Notes: generated by a model from the sequence alone, not told the origin. A stretch of DNA of 64,000 nt from Pseudomonas sp. 7P_10.2_Bac1 (GCF_025465935.1 NZ_JANLNV010000007.1:1-64000); one strand, 5' to 3'; counted from the first letter of the stretch, positions 49,731 to 61,734 are shown. Numbers and translations are program-made.

Positions 49731-51314
49731 TTAGTTACTGATCGCCAAAATACTTGCCTGATACGACGCCACGAACAGGTCGAAATCACCCTCTTCGATT
49801 TTCTCGGTCTCGGCTTGCTCGAGCAGTGACTGGCGGGCTTTGTCTTCAAATGCAGCTTGGTCTTCAGCGCTCAACGGCTGGCTGCGGAAGTACTCGGCGT
49901 GGCTCAGGCTTTGGCGCATGGAGAACTGGGCGAAGCTTTCCTTGTGTTCGGTCATGCTGGCCAGGACTTTGGCCGACGGGGTCAGGGACACGTCGGCAAC
50001 CTTGGCAAACTGATCGTCCAGCGCTTTGCTGTGTACGTCGTTGCCGTGGGTTTTGTCCAGCAATGCCGCCACGGGTGCGATTTTCTCCAGCAGTTCTGCA
50101 GCCCATTCCTTCAACTCGACTGCCTCGCCATGACGCTGCAGTTGCAGGCCTGGACGACGTCCTTCCTTGACCACGCTCAGGAAGTTGGACGTGCAGTTGC
50201 CGCATTCGGTGTTGCCCAGCTGTGGGCTTTCTTCCAGCGCGCAGTACAGCAGGAAGGCGTCCAGGAAGCGGGCTTCTGTCAGGTCGATGCCCACTGGCAG
50301 GAACGGGTTGATATCCAGCAGTCGCACTTCTACGTATTGCACACCACGCGCGATCAAGGCCTGGATCGGACGTTCGCCGGTGTAGGTCACGCGCTTGGGA
50401 CGGATGTTGGAGTAGTACTCGTTTTCGATTTGCAGAATGTTGGTGTTCAGTTGCACCCATTCGCCATCTTTGTGCGTGCCGATTTCAACATACGGCGCGT
50501 AAGGCGTGGCCACGGCCGTGCGCAGGCTGTCGGTGTAGCTGTCGAGGTTGTTGTAGCACGGCGTCAAGCCCGCTTGAGCGTTGCTCTGGTAACCCAGGTC
50601 GCTCATGCGCAGGCTGGTGGCGTAGGGCAGGTACAGGGTCTCGGGGTCGAGTTGTTCCAGTTGGTGCGAACGGCCACGCAAGAAGCCTGCATCCAGCGCC
50701 GGCGAAGCACCGAACAGGTACATCAGCAACCAGCTGTAGCGACGGAAGTTACGAATCAGCGCGATGTAGGCGCTTGACTGATAATCGCGGTCGGTGCCGA
50801 CAAAGCCTTCAGCCTGCTTGAGCACGGGCCACAGGGCCTCGGGCAGGGAGAAGTTGTAGTGGATCCCGGCGATGCATTGCATGGTCTTGCCGTAACGCAG
50901 GGCCAGGCCCTTGCGGTACACATACTTGAGCTGGCCGATGTTGGACGTGCCGTAATAGGCAATCGGGATGTCTTCTTCCGCCGGCAACGGGCACGGCATC
51001 GAAGGGCTCCACAGGAACTCGTTGCCGAGTTTGCTGTAGGCAAAACGGTGAATCTTGTCGAGGCTGGCCAGCGTGTCCGCAGGATCGGGCAGGGCCGGGG
51101 TGATGAATTCCAGCAGCGACTCGGAATAGTCAGTGGTGATCTGGTCGTTGGTCAGGGCCGAGCCCAGCTCTTCTGGATGCGGGGTCTGCGCCAGTCGGGC
51201 ATCGGCTGTTACGCGCAGGCATTCGCGCTCGATACCATGCAGGCACTGCTCGAGCAAAGAGAGGTGAGTGCGCTCGCCGATCAAGTTCAGGCGGCGGTTA
51301 AGAAGTTCGCTCAA
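49731..51314 (-). CDS. gshA: Glutamate-cysteine ligase
   Basis: The first enzyme of glutathione synthesis, about 527 residues, of the gamma-proteobacterial type. Conserved parts are [48 protein letters not shown] and [19 protein letters not shown] take the start as TTG ([10 protein letters not shown]) because AAGGA lies 6 bases ahead of it. An in-frame GTG five codons upstream has no ribosome binding site. It is monocistronic and convergent with argA. Confidence 0.95.
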   Translation of the reverse strand: MSELLNRRLNLIGERTHLSLLEQCLHGIERECLRVTADARLAQTPHPEELGSALTNDQITTDYSESLLEFITPALPDPADTLASLDKIHRFAYSKLGNEFLWSPSMPCPLPAEEDIPIAYYGTSNIGQLKYVYRKGLALRYGKTMQCIAGIHYNFSLPEALWPVLKQAEGFVGTDRDYQSSAYIALIRNFRRYSWLLMYLFGASPALDAGFLRGRSHQLEQLDPETLYLPYATSLRMSDLGYQSNAQAGLTPCYNNLDSYTDSLRTAVATPYAPYVEIGTHKDGEWVQLNTNILQIENEYYSNIRPKRVTYTGERPIQALIARGVQYVEVRLLDINPFLPVGIDLTEARFLDAFLLYCALEESPQLGNTECGNCTSNFLSVVKEGRRPGLQLQRHGEAVELKEWAAELLEKIAPVAALLDKTHGNDVHSKALDDQFAKVADVSLTPSAKVLASMTEHKESFAQFSMRQSLSHAEYFRSQPLSAEDQAAFEDKARQSLLEQAETEKIEEGDFDLFVASYQASILAISN

Positions 51315-51512
51315 GTTAGATTCCTTCACGCGTCAGTCGCCCCAATATGGGGGTGGTCAGGACGGTCTACAAGGGTGAAGTTATACCGGCGTGGTCGCCT
51401 GGCTTTGTAGGGTAATGCTCAGCCCCGTCCCTGTTTCGGTATTTCGGCGCTCCGAGCGCATTTCGGCACTACATTCGTAGTGCCGAAATTAACTCAGATT
51501 ACAGGTAGACCG

Positions 51513-51896
51513 CTACAGGACAGCGAACGTGCCTTGTGCTTTAGCGACGAGTTTGTCGCCTTGCATGACGTCCGCTTCGACGACAAGCGTACGCCGGCCG
51601 GGGTGAATGACTTTGGCGATGCACAACACGTCGCCGTCAGAAACAGATCGCAGATAGTTGATTTTGCACTCGATGGTCACGCTCTGGCGGTCAAAACCAT
51701 GGGCGCCGGAACACGCCAGGCCCATGGTGATGTCGACCAGGCTGAAAATGACCCCGCCGTGCATCTTGCCACCGCGATTGCGCAACTGCGGTTCCAGGCT
51801 TAGCGCAACGTGCGCCACGCCGTCTTCCACAGACTCCACACGACAGCCGATCAACGTGCTGAACGCGCTCTGGGTCAAGCCCTCGGGCAGTGCCAT
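51513..51896 (-). CDS. Hot-dog-fold thioesterase (PaaI family)
   Basis: A small acyl-CoA thioesterase of the hot-dog fold, 127 residues. The family motif is GKMHGGVIFSLVDITMGLAC, with the conserved HGG and the catalytic Asp. The substrate is unknown. The start shares one base with the tex stop (TGATG), so it is translated with tex. The pairing with tex is conserved in pseudomonads. Confidence 0.92.
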   Translation of the reverse strand: MALPEGLTQSAFSTLIGCRVESVEDGVAHVALSLEPQLRNRGGKMHGGVIFSLVDITMGLACSGAHGFDRQSVTIECKINYLRSVSDGDVLCIAKVIHPGRRTLVVEADVMQGDKLVAKAQGTFAVL

Positions 51897-54217
51897 CAGC
51901 GTTTCTTCAGCTGTTTGGCATTGGCAAACAGCGAAGCCATTGCGTTGTTGGCCGGGGCTGCGGCGACCGACTCCTTGCGCGGCGCGGACGATTGCTGGCG
52001 TGGGGCCGAGCCCGGACGTGCACCGCGAGCGCCGTCGATTTTCTCGCCGGGGGTATCGCTCATGCGCATCGACAGACCAACGCGTTTGCGCGGGATGTCG
52101 ACTTCCATGACTTTGACTTTGACCACGTCACCGGCTTTTACCGCTTCACGCGGATCTTTGATGAACTTCTCGGAAAGTGCCGAGATATGCACCAAGCCGT
52201 CCTGATGCACGCCGATATCGACGAAAGCACCGAAGTTCGTGACGTTGGTGACAACACCTTCCAGGATCATTCCCAGTTGCAGGTCCTTGAGGTCTTCGAC
52301 ACCTTCCTGGAACTCGGCGGTCTTGAACTCGGGACGCGGGTCGCGACCGGGTTTTTCCAGCTCTTGCAGGATGTCGGTGACGGTCGGGAGGCCGAAAGTC
52401 TCATCGGTGAATTTTTTCGGGTCCAGACGCTTGAGGAAGCCTGCGTCGCCAATCAGCGAGCGAATATCGCGCTCGGTGTCCGAGGCAATGCGCTTGACCA
52501 GCGGGTAGGCCTCTGGGTGAACGGCTGAGGCATCGAGCGGGTTTTCGCCGTTCATCACGCGCAAGAATCCAGCCGCTTGCTCGAAGGTTTTTTCGCCCAG
52601 GCGGCTAACTTTTTTCAGCGCCGCGCGGGTTTTGAATGCGCCGTTTTCATCGCGGTGAGCCACGATATTTTGCGCCAGAGTGGCGTTCAGGCCGGAGATG
52701 CGAGCCAGCAGCGCGACCGAAGCGGTGTTCACGTCCACGCCCACGGCGTTTACGCAGTCTTCGACCACAGCATCCAGGCCGCGTGCCAGTTTGAGCTGGG
52801 ACACGTCGTGCTGGTACTGGCCGACACCGATAGATTTTGGATCGATTTTTACCAGCTCGGCCAGCGGGTCTTGCAGACGGCGGGCAATCGACACGGCGCC
52901 ACGGATCGACACGTCGAGGTCCGGGAACTCCTTGGCGGCCAGTTCGGAGGCCGAATACACCGACGCACCGGCTTCGGACACCATCACTTTAGTGACTCTC
53001 AGGGCTGGGTATTTTTTGATCAGATCAAGCACCAGCTTGTCGCTTTCGCGGCTGGCGGTGCCGTTGCCGATGGCGATCAGCTCGACCGAGTGTTTGGCGC
53101 ACAGGGCAGCCATCACCGAGATGGTCTGGTCCCATTTGTTGTGCGGCGCGTGGGGGTACACGGTGGCGTGCTCCAGCAGTTTGCCGGTGGCGTCGACCAC
53201 GGCAATCTTGCAGCCGGTACGCAGGCCCGGGTCCAGGCCCAGGGTCGCGCGCGGTCCGGCCGGGGCGGCCAGCAGCAGGTCGTGCAGGTTGTGGGCAAAG
53301 ACGTTGATCGCTTCGGTCTCGGCCGCGTCGCGCAGCTCACCCAGCAGGTCGGTTTCAAGGTGGGTATAGAGCTTGACCTTCCAGGTCCAGCGCACCACTT
53401 CCCCCAGCCATTTGTCGGCCGGCCGGTTCTGGTTTTCCAGGCCGAAGCGCTGGGCAATCATCATTTCGCCGGGGTGCATCGTGCCGGGCAGTTCTTCACC
53501 CACTTTGAGCGAAGAGCTGAGAATGCCTTCGTTACGCCCTCGAAAAATCGCCAGCGCGCGGTGCGACGGCATGCTCTTGAGCGGTTCGTCGTGTTCAAAG
53601 TAGTCGCGGAACTTGGCGCCTTCCTCTTCTTTGCCGGCAATGACGCGGGCGCTGAGGGTGGCTTCCTGCTTCAGAAAGCTGCGCAGTTTGTCCAGCAGGC
53701 TGGCGTCTTCGGCAAAGCGCTCCATGAGGATGTACTTGGCGCCATCAAGGGCGGCCTTGACGTCTGCCACCCCTTTTTCGGTGTCGACAAAGCGGGCCGC
53801 TTCGGTTTCCGGGGTCAGACTTGGGTCGTTGAACAGGCCGTCAGCCAACTCGCCGAGGCCGGCTTCCAGGGCAATCTGGCCTTTGGTGCGGCGCTTTTGC
53901 TTGTAGGGCAGGTACAAGTCTTCGAGGCGGGTCTTGGTATCGGCGAGTTTGATGTCGCGGGCCAGTTCAGGCGTCAACTTGCCTTGTTCTTCGATGCTGG
54001 CCAGGATGCTGATGCGCCGTTCGTCGAGTTCACGCAGGTAGCGCAAGCGTTCTTCCAGATGACGTAACTGGGTGTCATCCAGGCTGCCTGTCACTTCCTT
54101 ACGGTAGCGAGAGATGAAGGGTACGGTGGAGCCTTCATCCAGAAGAGCGACGGCCGCTTCGACCTGCTGCGGGCGCACGCCAAGTTCTTCGGCGATGCGG
54201 CTGTTGATGCTGTCCAT
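51896..54217 (-). CDS. tex: Transcription accessory protein Tex
   Basis: A nucleic-acid-binding protein of 773 residues involved in transcription and expression of stress and toxin genes. It contains the N-terminal helical Tex domain ([17 protein letters not shown]), a YqgF/RNase H-like domain ([16 protein letters not shown]), helix-hairpin-helix repeats ([17 protein letters not shown]) and a C-terminal S1 domain ([20 protein letters not shown]). I chose the ATG before [11 protein letters not shown] because AGGTGG lies 5 bases ahead; another ATG lies five codons upstream. It is divergent from ompR. Confidence 0.96.
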   Translation of the reverse strand: MDSINSRIAEELGVRPQQVEAAVALLDEGSTVPFISRYRKEVTGSLDDTQLRHLEERLRYLRELDERRISILASIEEQGKLTPELARDIKLADTKTRLEDLYLPYKQKRRTKGQIALEAGLGELADGLFNDPSLTPETEAARFVDTEKGVADVKAALDGAKYILMERFAEDASLLDKLRSFLKQEATLSARVIAGKEEEGAKFRDYFEHDEPLKSMPSHRALAIFRGRNEGILSSSLKVGEELPGTMHPGEMMIAQRFGLENQNRPADKWLGEVVRWTWKVKLYTHLETDLLGELRDAAETEAINVFAHNLHDLLLAAPAGPRATLGLDPGLRTGCKIAVVDATGKLLEHATVYPHAPHNKWDQTISVMAALCAKHSVELIAIGNGTASRESDKLVLDLIKKYPALRVTKVMVSEAGASVYSASELAAKEFPDLDVSIRGAVSIARRLQDPLAELVKIDPKSIGVGQYQHDVSQLKLARGLDAVVEDCVNAVGVDVNTASVALLARISGLNATLAQNIVAHRDENGAFKTRAALKKVSRLGEKTFEQAAGFLRVMNGENPLDASAVHPEAYPLVKRIASDTERDIRSLIGDAGFLKRLDPKKFTDETFGLPTVTDILQELEKPGRDPRPEFKTAEFQEGVEDLKDLQLGMILEGVVTNVTNFGAFVDIGVHQDGLVHISALSEKFIKDPREAVKAGDVVKVKVMEVDIPRKRVGLSMRMSDTPGEKIDGARGARPGSAPRQQSSAPRKESVAAAPANNAMASLFANAKQLKKR

Positions 54218-54576
54218 AAAACCACCTGACAAATTGTGATGCAGGCTCGCAGGCCCGGGCTGTAAGGCTTGCGAGACTGGTTGAGCGGCCCGGAGGGCGC
54301 CGCTACCTGAGCCAAAAGGGCAGCCTGTTGACCCGTGAAATCAGCACATTACGGCAGGTATTGAAAAAATAAATCCTGGCGCAATGTTTAAAAAAACCGA
54401 GATTGCCTGACACAAAAGGCGGCGCATTATAACCAGCGTTCCCGGATTCAGGGGATTGCCCGCTGCACCGGCTATACTCGGTGCACTAGCCGCGAAGGAA
54501 AAATCTGCTAACAATGCACACGATGCGTATAACAGCAGCTAAGCCATAATGCGCGCCGAGATCACAGGAGTATCTA
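54218..54576. other. Intergenic region between tex and ompR
   Basis: A 359-base divergent region. On the minus strand TATAAT at 54426-54431 is a candidate -10 for tex, with a leader of about 200 bases. On the plus strand TATACT at 54473-54478 is a candidate -10 for ompR. Convincing -35 boxes are not seen for either. The ompR ribosome binding site is AGGAG before the ATG. No further gene, repeat or RNA is evident. Confidence 0.45.
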
Positions 54577-55317
54577 ATGAGCAGCATTGCACAACCGGCT
54601 GAAGGCGAAAAAATTCTCATCGTTGATGACGATCCAGGGCTGAGCAGCCTGCTGGAGCGTTTCTTCGTCAGCAAGGGCTACCGCGCCCGCGCTGTGCCGA
54701 ACGTCGAGCAAATGGACCGTTTGCTGGCTCGTGAGGTATTTAACCTTGTTGTTCTGGACCTGATGCTGCCCGGTGAAGACGGGCTGTCTGCGTGCCGTCG
54801 TCTGCGAGCCGCAGGCAATCGGGTGCCGATCATCATGCTGACCGCCAAGGGCGATGAACTGAGCCGTATCAAGGGCCTGGAACTGGGCGCTGATGACTAT
54901 CTGGCCAAACCGTTCAACCCTGACGAGCTCATGGCCCGCGTACGCGCCGTGTTGCGTCGTCAGTCCGCGCCTGTGCCGGGCGCGCCGGGCAGCGAAGACG
55001 AAAGCGTCACTTTTGGTGATTACGAGTTGTCCCTGGCCACGCGCGAACTCAAGCGTGGCGATGAAGTGCACATGCTCACCACCGGTGAGTTCGCCGTACT
55101 CAAGGCCTTGGTCATGCACGCCCGTGAGCCCTTGACCCGTGACAAGCTGATGAACCTGGCTCGTGGTCGTGAATGGGATGCACTGGAGCGCTCGATCGAC
55201 GTTCAGATATCCCGCCTGCGCCGCATGATCGAGCCAGACCCTTCCAAGCCCCGCTACATCCAGACTGTCTGGGGCGTGGGTTATGTGTTCGTGCCGGATG
55301 GCAACGCAACCAAGTGA
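54577..55317 (+). CDS. ompR: Response regulator OmpR (AmgR type)
   Basis: A DNA-binding response regulator of 246 residues. The receiver domain has ILIVDDDPG at the start, the phospho-acceptor Asp in LVVLDLMLPGEDG and Lys in YLAKPFNPDEL. The winged-helix domain ends IQTVWGVGYVFVPDG. Gene order (tex, this gene, envZ, rimK) matches the P. aeruginosa amgRS locus, which controls the envelope-stress response to aminoglycosides. It is followed by envZ after 110 bases. Confidence 0.95.
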   Translation: MSSIAQPAEGEKILIVDDDPGLSSLLERFFVSKGYRARAVPNVEQMDRLLAREVFNLVVLDLMLPGEDGLSACRRLRAAGNRVPIIMLTAKGDELSRIKGLELGADDYLAKPFNPDELMARVRAVLRRQSAPVPGAPGSEDESVTFGDYELSLATRELKRGDEVHMLTTGEFAVLKALVMHAREPLTRDKLMNLARGREWDALERSIDVQISRLRRMIEPDPSKPRYIQTVWGVGYVFVPDGNATK

Positions 55318-55427
55318 TGGAGCCTTTATAGGCGCGAGTCGCCAGTGGCCCTTGGCCGCTGAGTGGCTCGCGATCCATTATCTTGCGGGTCCTGGTACTC
55401 GTTCCTGCAACGTATAAAGCGCCATCT

Positions 55428-56741
55428 ATGAAAACCCCACTGTGGTTCCCCCAAAGTTTTTTCTCGCGCACCCTTTGGCTGGTGCTCATCGTTGTGCTGT
55501 TCTCCAAGGCATTGACCCTGGTTTATCTGTTGATGAACGAAGACATGCTGGTCGACCGTCAATACAGTCATGGTGTGGGCCTGGTGCTGCGTGCCTATTG
55601 GGCGGCAGATGAAGAGAACCGGGCCAAGATTGCCGATGCCGCAACGCTCACTCGTGTGGTTGGCGGTGGCGTGCCCGAAGGCGAGCAACACTGGCCGTAC
55701 AGCGAGATCTACGAGCGTCAGATGCAGGCCGAGCTGGGCGCCGACACCGAAGTTCGCTTGCGCATGCACTCGCCTCCCGCGCTCTGGGTTCGTGCGCCGA
55801 GCCTGGGCGATGGCTGGTTGAAGGTGCCGTTGTATCCGCACCCGCTGCGTGGGCAAAAAATCTGGAGTGTGCTGGGCTGGTTCCTGGCCATTGGTTTGTT
55901 ATCCACAGCGTCGGCCTGGATTTTCGTCAGTCAACTCAATCAGCCACTCAAGCGCCTGGTCTATGCGGCCAGGCAGTTGGGGCAGGGGCGCAGTGTGCGG
56001 CTGCCGATCAGCGACACACCGAGCGAAATGACCGAGGTTTACAGCGCGTTCAACCAAATGGCAGAAGACGTGGAACAGGCAGGCCGTGAGCGGGAGCTGA
56101 TGCTGGCCGGTGTGTCCCATGACCTTCGAACCCCGCTGACGCGTTTGCGCTTGTCCCTGGAGTTGATGGGCAACCACAACGACCTGACAGACGACATGGT
56201 GCGCGACATTGAAGACATGGACGCCATTCTCGATCAGTTCCTGGCCTTTATCCGGGACGGTCGTGATGAGCCAGTCGAAGAAGTGGACTTGTGTGAGCTG
56301 ATCCGTGAAGTCGTGGCGCCGTATAACCAGAACGAAGACCAGGTGCGCCTGCGCTTGCAGCCGATCCAGCCGTTTGCCCTGCGTCGAGTATCGATGAAAC
56401 GCCTGCTCAACAATCTGATTGGCAACGCCTTGCACCATGCGGGCGATGACGTTGAAGTGGCGGCCTACGTGTCGGGCGATAGCAGCGCGCCTTACGTGGT
56501 ACTGAGTGTAATGGACCGTGGCGCGGGCATTGATCCTTCCGAGCTTGAAGACATCTTCAACCCGTTCATTCGCGGGGACCGTGCCCGTGGCGGTAAAGGC
56601 ACTGGCCTGGGCCTGGCGATTGTTAAACGGATCGCCTCCATGCACGGCGGCAATGTCGAATTGCGTAACCGTGCCGGTGGTGGTCTGGAAGCCAGAGTAC
56701 GACTGCCGCTGGGCCTGATGCTCCCGCGCGGCGCCGTTTAA
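55428..56741 (+). CDS. envZ: Sensor histidine kinase EnvZ (AmgS type)
   Basis: The membrane sensor kinase partner of the adjacent OmpR, 437 residues. Two transmembrane segments (TLWLVLIVVLFSKALTLVYL and VLGWFLAIGLLSTASAWIFV) enclose a periplasmic domain of about 120 residues, followed by HAMP. The H-box is GVSHDLRTPLTRLRLSLELM. The N-box is LLNNLIGNALHHA and the G-boxes are DRGAGIDPSE and GTGLGLAIV. The start is the ATG before KTPLWFPQSFFSRTLW. Confidence 0.95.
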   Translation: MKTPLWFPQSFFSRTLWLVLIVVLFSKALTLVYLLMNEDMLVDRQYSHGVGLVLRAYWAADEENRAKIADAATLTRVVGGGVPEGEQHWPYSEIYERQMQAELGADTEVRLRMHSPPALWVRAPSLGDGWLKVPLYPHPLRGQKIWSVLGWFLAIGLLSTASAWIFVSQLNQPLKRLVYAARQLGQGRSVRLPISDTPSEMTEVYSAFNQMAEDVEQAGRERELMLAGVSHDLRTPLTRLRLSLELMGNHNDLTDDMVRDIEDMDAILDQFLAFIRDGRDEPVEEVDLCELIREVVAPYNQNEDQVRLRLQPIQPFALRRVSMKRLLNNLIGNALHHAGDDVEVAAYVSGDSSAPYVVLSVMDRGAGIDPSELEDIFNPFIRGDRARGGKGTGLGLAIVKRIASMHGGNVELRNRAGGGLEARVRLPLGLMLPRGAV

Positions 56742-56750
56742 CTGCACACC

Positions 56751-56819
56751 GTGTAGGAGCGAGCTTGTCTCGCGATCTTTTGATCCTTCAAAGATCGCAA
56801 GACAAGCCCGCTCCTACAC
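56751..56819. repeat. Paired REP element (inverted)
   Basis: GTGTAGGAGCGAGCTTGTCT and an inverse arm ending AAGCCCGCTCCTACAC enclose GATCTTTTGATCCTTCAAAGATC. It lies between the convergent envZ and rimK genes. Confidence 0.88.
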
Positions 56820-56832
56820 GTTTTGGGTGCGG

Positions 56833-57738
56833 TTAACCTTTTCCTTTAGTCCGCGTCAGGTTCGGGCCGCTGTTTTTTTCCAGATGCTCGATGATGATCC
56901 CCGCCACATTCTTGCCCGTGGTGGTTTCGATCCCTTCAAGACCCGGCGATGAGTTGACCTCCAGCACCAGCGGACCGTGGTTGGAGCGCAGAATATCGAC
57001 CCCTGCCACGCTCAACCCCATGACTTTGGCCGCACGAATGGCGGTCATGCGCTCCTCTGGGGTGATCTTGATCAGGCTGGCGCTGCCACCGCGGTGCAGG
57101 TTGGAGCGGAATTCCCCCGGTTTGGCCTGACGCTTCATGGCGGCAATCACCTTGTCGCCCACCACGAAGCAGCGAATATCGGCCCCGCCGGCTTCCTTGA
57201 TGTACTCCTGCACCATGATGTTTTGCTTGAGGCCCATGAAAGCTTCAATCACCGATTCAGCCGCCGTGGCGGTTTCACACAGCACCACGCCGATGCCTTG
57301 GGTGCCCTCGAGTACCTTGATCACCAGCGGAGCGCCGTTGACCATCTCGATCAGGTCCGGGATGTCATCCGGGGAGTGGGCAAAACCGGTCACCGGCAAA
57401 CCCAGACCGCGACGTGACAGCAATTGCAGCGAGCGTAATTTGTCCCGTGAGCGGGCGATGGCCACCGACTCATTGAGCGGGAACACCCCCATCATTTCGA
57501 ACTGGCGCAACACGGCGCAGCCATAGAACGTAACAGACGCACCGATACGCGGGATAACCGCATCAAAGCCTTCCAATGGCTTACCGCGGTAGTGGATCTG
57601 CGGCTTATGGCTGGCAATGTTCATATAGGCGCGCAAGGTATCGATCACCACCATCTGATGGCCTCGTTCGGTCCCGGCCTCGACCAGGCGACGAGTGGAA
57701 TACAGACGCGGGTTGCGCGACAGCACAGCGATCTTCAT
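56833..57738 (-). CDS. rimK: Ribosomal protein S6-glutamate ligase
   Basis: An ATP-grasp ligase that adds glutamates to the C-terminus of ribosomal protein S6, altering ribosome composition. It has 301 residues. Start [21 protein letters not shown]-grasp motifs [17 protein letters not shown] and [19 protein letters not shown], and metal ligands in [15 protein letters not shown] are intact. The start overlaps the stop of the RimB-type protease gene by four bases (ATGA). In P. fluorescens RimK activity is linked to cyclic-di-GMP, motility and root colonisation. Confidence 0.97.
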   Translation of the reverse strand: MKIAVLSRNPRLYSTRRLVEAGTERGHQMVVIDTLRAYMNIASHKPQIHYRGKPLEGFDAVIPRIGASVTFYGCAVLRQFEMMGVFPLNESVAIARSRDKLRSLQLLSRRGLGLPVTGFAHSPDDIPDLIEMVNGAPLVIKVLEGTQGIGVVLCETATAAESVIEAFMGLKQNIMVQEYIKEAGGADIRCFVVGDKVIAAMKRQAKPGEFRSNLHRGGSASLIKITPEERMTAIRAAKVMGLSVAGVDILRSNHGPLVLEVNSSPGLEGIETTTGKNVAGIIIEHLEKNSGPNLTRTKGKG

Positions 57739-58217
57739 GCAGCACCTTTGGAGGAGGTAGTGGTGACCGGAAATACCGGCTTGTCTTGAACGTATTTTTG
57801 GCCAGGATTGACGACCAACTGGCCGTCCACCAGCGCTTTTGAGCCCAGTAACAGGCGGTAGCGCATCGATTTGCGGCAGGCGAGGGTGAATTCAACCTGC
57901 CAGACATGATCGCCCAGGGCCAGGTCCGTGCGGATCACATAACGCACCTGCGTGTGACCGTTTGAGCTTTTAATGGTTTTTATAGCCACCAGCGGCGCTT
58001 CGCAGCGGCGGTGGCGCAGTTGTACCAATGTGCCCAAATGGGCATTGAAACGTACCCACTCGACACCATCGCGCTCAAAAGGCTCGATTTCAGTGGCATG
58101 CAAGCTGGAGGTACTGGCGCCGGTGTCGATTTTTGCGCGCAAGCCCGCGACGCCCAGATCGGGAAGCGCCACCCACTCACGCAGACCGACAACGGTCAAA
58201 TGATCAAATGTCTTCAA
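57735..58217 (-). CDS. rimB: Retropepsin-like protease (RimB type, PF05618)
   Basis: A 160-residue protein of the ATP-dependent zinc protease/retropepsin-like family. The active-site aspartate is in [14 protein letters not shown], the DTG-S motif of retroviral-type aspartic proteases. It is directly upstream of rimK and overlaps it. RimB in P. fluorescens has been described as trimming the glutamate tails that RimK adds to S6, so the pair would be a writer and an eraser. I see no gene for the phosphodiesterase RimA next to it. The symbol is by context and family. Confidence 0.85.
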   Translation of the reverse strand: MKTFDHLTVVGLREWVALPDLGVAGLRAKIDTGASTSSLHATEIEPFERDGVEWVRFNAHLGTLVQLRHRRCEAPLVAIKTIKSSNGHTQVRYVIRTDLALGDHVWQVEFTLACRKSMRYRLLLGSKALVDGQLVVNPGQKYVQDKPVFPVTTTSSKGAA

Positions 58218-58472
58218 TATAGATAACCAGCGATTAACGTATTCAGGCCGCAGGGAAGGCCCTGCAGGTCAAACAATCGACGAAAGCCGATTTGAAAGCC
58301 ACAGGCGGTATTCACGCAGAATAGCTGGCAAATGGCGACAGTTTTCCTACGGGCGCGCGCTATCGTTTTCAACAGCCGTTTTGCCAGGTGGGCATTCTAT
58401 CGGGCGTATTCCTTCCTTGGATCATCAAAAGTAGTAGTACAGTTCTGTGAATTTAAATGACGGGGGTTTCCG

Positions 58473-58877
58473 ATGGCGCAGAAACAAGAAGAGGACGACA
58501 AAGTCCGTTTGGACAAGTGGTTATGGGCAGCACGCTTCTACAAAACTCGCGCACTGGCCAAGGCGGCCATTGAGAGTGGCAAGGTGCACTGCCGTGGCGA
58601 GCGTTGCAAGCCCAGCAAAGAGCCGCGAGTGGGGGATGAACTGCAAATACGGGTAGGGCTCGAAGAGCGCACTGTGCAAGTCAAAGCCCTATCAGTGGTG
58701 CGCGGTGGCGCCCCGCAAGCCCAAACCTTGTACGCTGAAACCGAACACAGCATCGCCAAGCGCGAAAATGCGGCAGCGTTGCGCAAGGCCGGCGCGATGG
58801 GCATCACCACCGAGGGTAAACCGACCAAAAAACAACGTCGCCAACTGCATCAGTTGCATGATGTTGGCGACTTGTAG
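58473..58877 (+). CDS. hslR: Heat-shock protein 15, S4 RNA-binding
   Basis: Hsp15 rescues stalled 50S subunits that carry a nascent chain. It has 134 residues. The S4 domain is clear (VRLDKWLWAARFYKTRALAKA, then AIESGKVHCRGERCKPS), followed by a basic C-terminal helix (KKQRRQLHQLH). It lies upstream of hslO on the same strand, 166 bases away, a conserved heat-shock pair. GGGGG precedes the ATG as a ribosome binding site. Confidence 0.95.
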   Translation: MAQKQEEDDKVRLDKWLWAARFYKTRALAKAAIESGKVHCRGERCKPSKEPRVGDELQIRVGLEERTVQVKALSVVRGGAPQAQTLYAETEHSIAKRENAAALRKAGAMGITTEGKPTKKQRRQLHQLHDVGDL

Positions 58878-58945
58878 CACCGACCATTCGGGGCACATCG
58901 TTTCCAGTCGTCCATTTGCCGTGCGTCGTGTCTGTACACGCATGA

Positions 58946-58974
58946 CTTGTAACTTACCCTGTGAAACGCCATAT
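58946..58974 (+). promoter_or_regulatory. Candidate sigma-32 promoter of hslO
   Basis: CTTGTAA, a 14-base spacer and CGCCATAT match the heat-shock consensus CTTGAAA-N11-16-CCCCATNT at 6 of 7 and 6 of 7 defined positions. The predicted start is near 58982, about 60 bases ahead of hslO. The product is a classical heat-shock chaperone, which supports the call. Confidence 0.6.
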
Positions 58975-59043
58975 AGGGTCATTAGCCAGCGGCCTGTTAA
59001 AGCCCCCACCTATATCAAGTAATCAATTCAGAACTCTATTCTT

Positions 59044-59946
59044 ATGTCCGATTTACTCAAAAAAGATGCCACACAACGCTTCATGTTTGACACCAGCGAT
59101 GCCCGCGGCGAGCTCGCTTCGCTGGAGCACAGCTACGCGGATGTGTTGGCCAAACATGCTTATCCTCAGCCGGTCCAGCAACTGCTGGGCGAGTTGATGG
59201 CAGCGGCGGCGTTGTTGGTGGGCAACCAAAAAGTAGATGGTCTGCTCAGCCTGCAAGCGCGCTCCGAAGGCCCGGTGCCTTTGTTGATGATCGAGTGCAC
59301 CAGCGACCGCGAAATCCGTGGCCTGGCCCGTTTTGAAGCCGACCAGATTGCAGCCGATGCCACCTTGGCCGACCTGCTGCCTAACGGCGTGCTGGCCATC
59401 ACCATTGATCCGACGGTGGGTCAGCGTTACCAGGGCATTGTCGACCTCAATGGCGACACCTTGGCTGACTGCTTCACCAACTACTTCGTCATGTCTGAAC
59501 AAGTACCGACCCGTTTCTGGTTGGGCGCTGATGGCGTGCGCGCGCGCGGTATGTTCTTGCAGCAACTGCCTGCCGACGTCATCGAAGACGAAGACGAGCG
59601 CGTCGACAGCTGGAACAAACTGCTGATGCTGGGCGATACGCTCAAGACCGAAGAGCTGTTGGGTCTGGATAACGAAACCATTTTGCATCGCCTGTATCAC
59701 GAAGAGACCGTGCGCGTGTACGACCCTCTGGCCATTGAGTTCAAATGCAGCTGCTCGCGTGAGCGTTCAGGCAATGCGCTGACCAGCCTGGGCCATGAAG
59801 ATGCGCTCAATCTGGTGGCCGAGCATGGCGGGCATATCGAGATCGATTGCCAGTTCTGCAACGCTCAATACCTTTTTGATGCTGCTGATGTTGATCAATT
59901 ATTCTCCGGTGCCGGTGTTCAGTCGCCTTCCAAGACTCATCACTAA
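59044..59946 (+). CDS. hslO: Redox-regulated chaperone Hsp33
   Basis: A holdase chaperone activated by oxidative unfolding. It has 300 residues. The start [20 protein letters not shown] is diagnostic. The C-terminal redox switch has the zinc cysteines CxC in [10 protein letters not shown] and CxxC in [10 protein letters not shown], so the switch is complete. It follows hslR and precedes pckA. A sigma-32-like promoter lies just upstream. Its stop codon overlaps a Cra-like palindrome that belongs to the pckA upstream region. Confidence 0.96.
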   Translation: MSDLLKKDATQRFMFDTSDARGELASLEHSYADVLAKHAYPQPVQQLLGELMAAAALLVGNQKVDGLLSLQARSEGPVPLLMIECTSDREIRGLARFEADQIAADATLADLLPNGVLAITIDPTVGQRYQGIVDLNGDTLADCFTNYFVMSEQVPTRFWLGADGVRARGMFLQQLPADVIEDEDERVDSWNKLLMLGDTLKTEELLGLDNETILHRLYHEETVRVYDPLAIEFKCSCSRERSGNALTSLGHEDALNLVAEHGGHIEIDCQFCNAQYLFDAADVDQLFSGAGVQSPSKTHH

Positions 59947-59955
59947 AACGTTTCA
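59944..59955. promoter_or_regulatory. Putative Cra/FruR site upstream of pckA
   Basis: TAAAACGTTTCA differs at one position from the P. putida Cra operator TTAAACGTTTCA as I recall it. Its reverse complement GCTGAAACGTTTTA fits the E. coli Cra consensus RSTGAAWCSNTHHW fully. E. coli pckA is activated by Cra. It lies about 80 bases before a CATAAT -10 candidate. Confidence 0.5.
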
Positions 59956-59958
59956 GCG

Positions 59959-60006
59959 CAGGTGAAACACCTGTCAAATACCGTTCTTGCGCGGTTCTGA
60001 CAGGTG
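59959..60006. promoter_or_regulatory. Triple CAGGTG/CACCTG motif in the hslO-pckA gap
   Basis: CAGGTG-AAA-CACCTG is a perfect palindrome at 59959-59973. A further inverted partner occurs downstream: CACCTGTCA at 59968 pairs with TGACAGGTG at 59998-60006, a perfect 9-bp repeat with a 21-base loop. It could be a two-site operator for pckA or an hslO transcript-end hairpin. Confidence 0.45.
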
Positions 60007-60065
60007 GGCCCTACTCTTTTTGGGCTTTTCTGGCATAATCCGGCCCACTTTTTTCGCGGTAGTAG

Positions 60066-61670
<1,605 letters not shown>

Positions 61671-61693
61671 GCATCGGTTAGCGAATTGATCTA

Positions 61694-61723
61694 CAAAAAA
61701 CCGCCTGAAAGGGCGGTTTTTTT
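61694..61723. terminator. Bidirectional terminator between pckA and DUF1493 gene
   Basis: Stem AAAAAACCGCC / GGCGGTTTTTT with loop TGAAAG. It lies between convergent genes. Confidence 0.92.
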
Positions 61724-61734
61724 ATGCACGGGCT

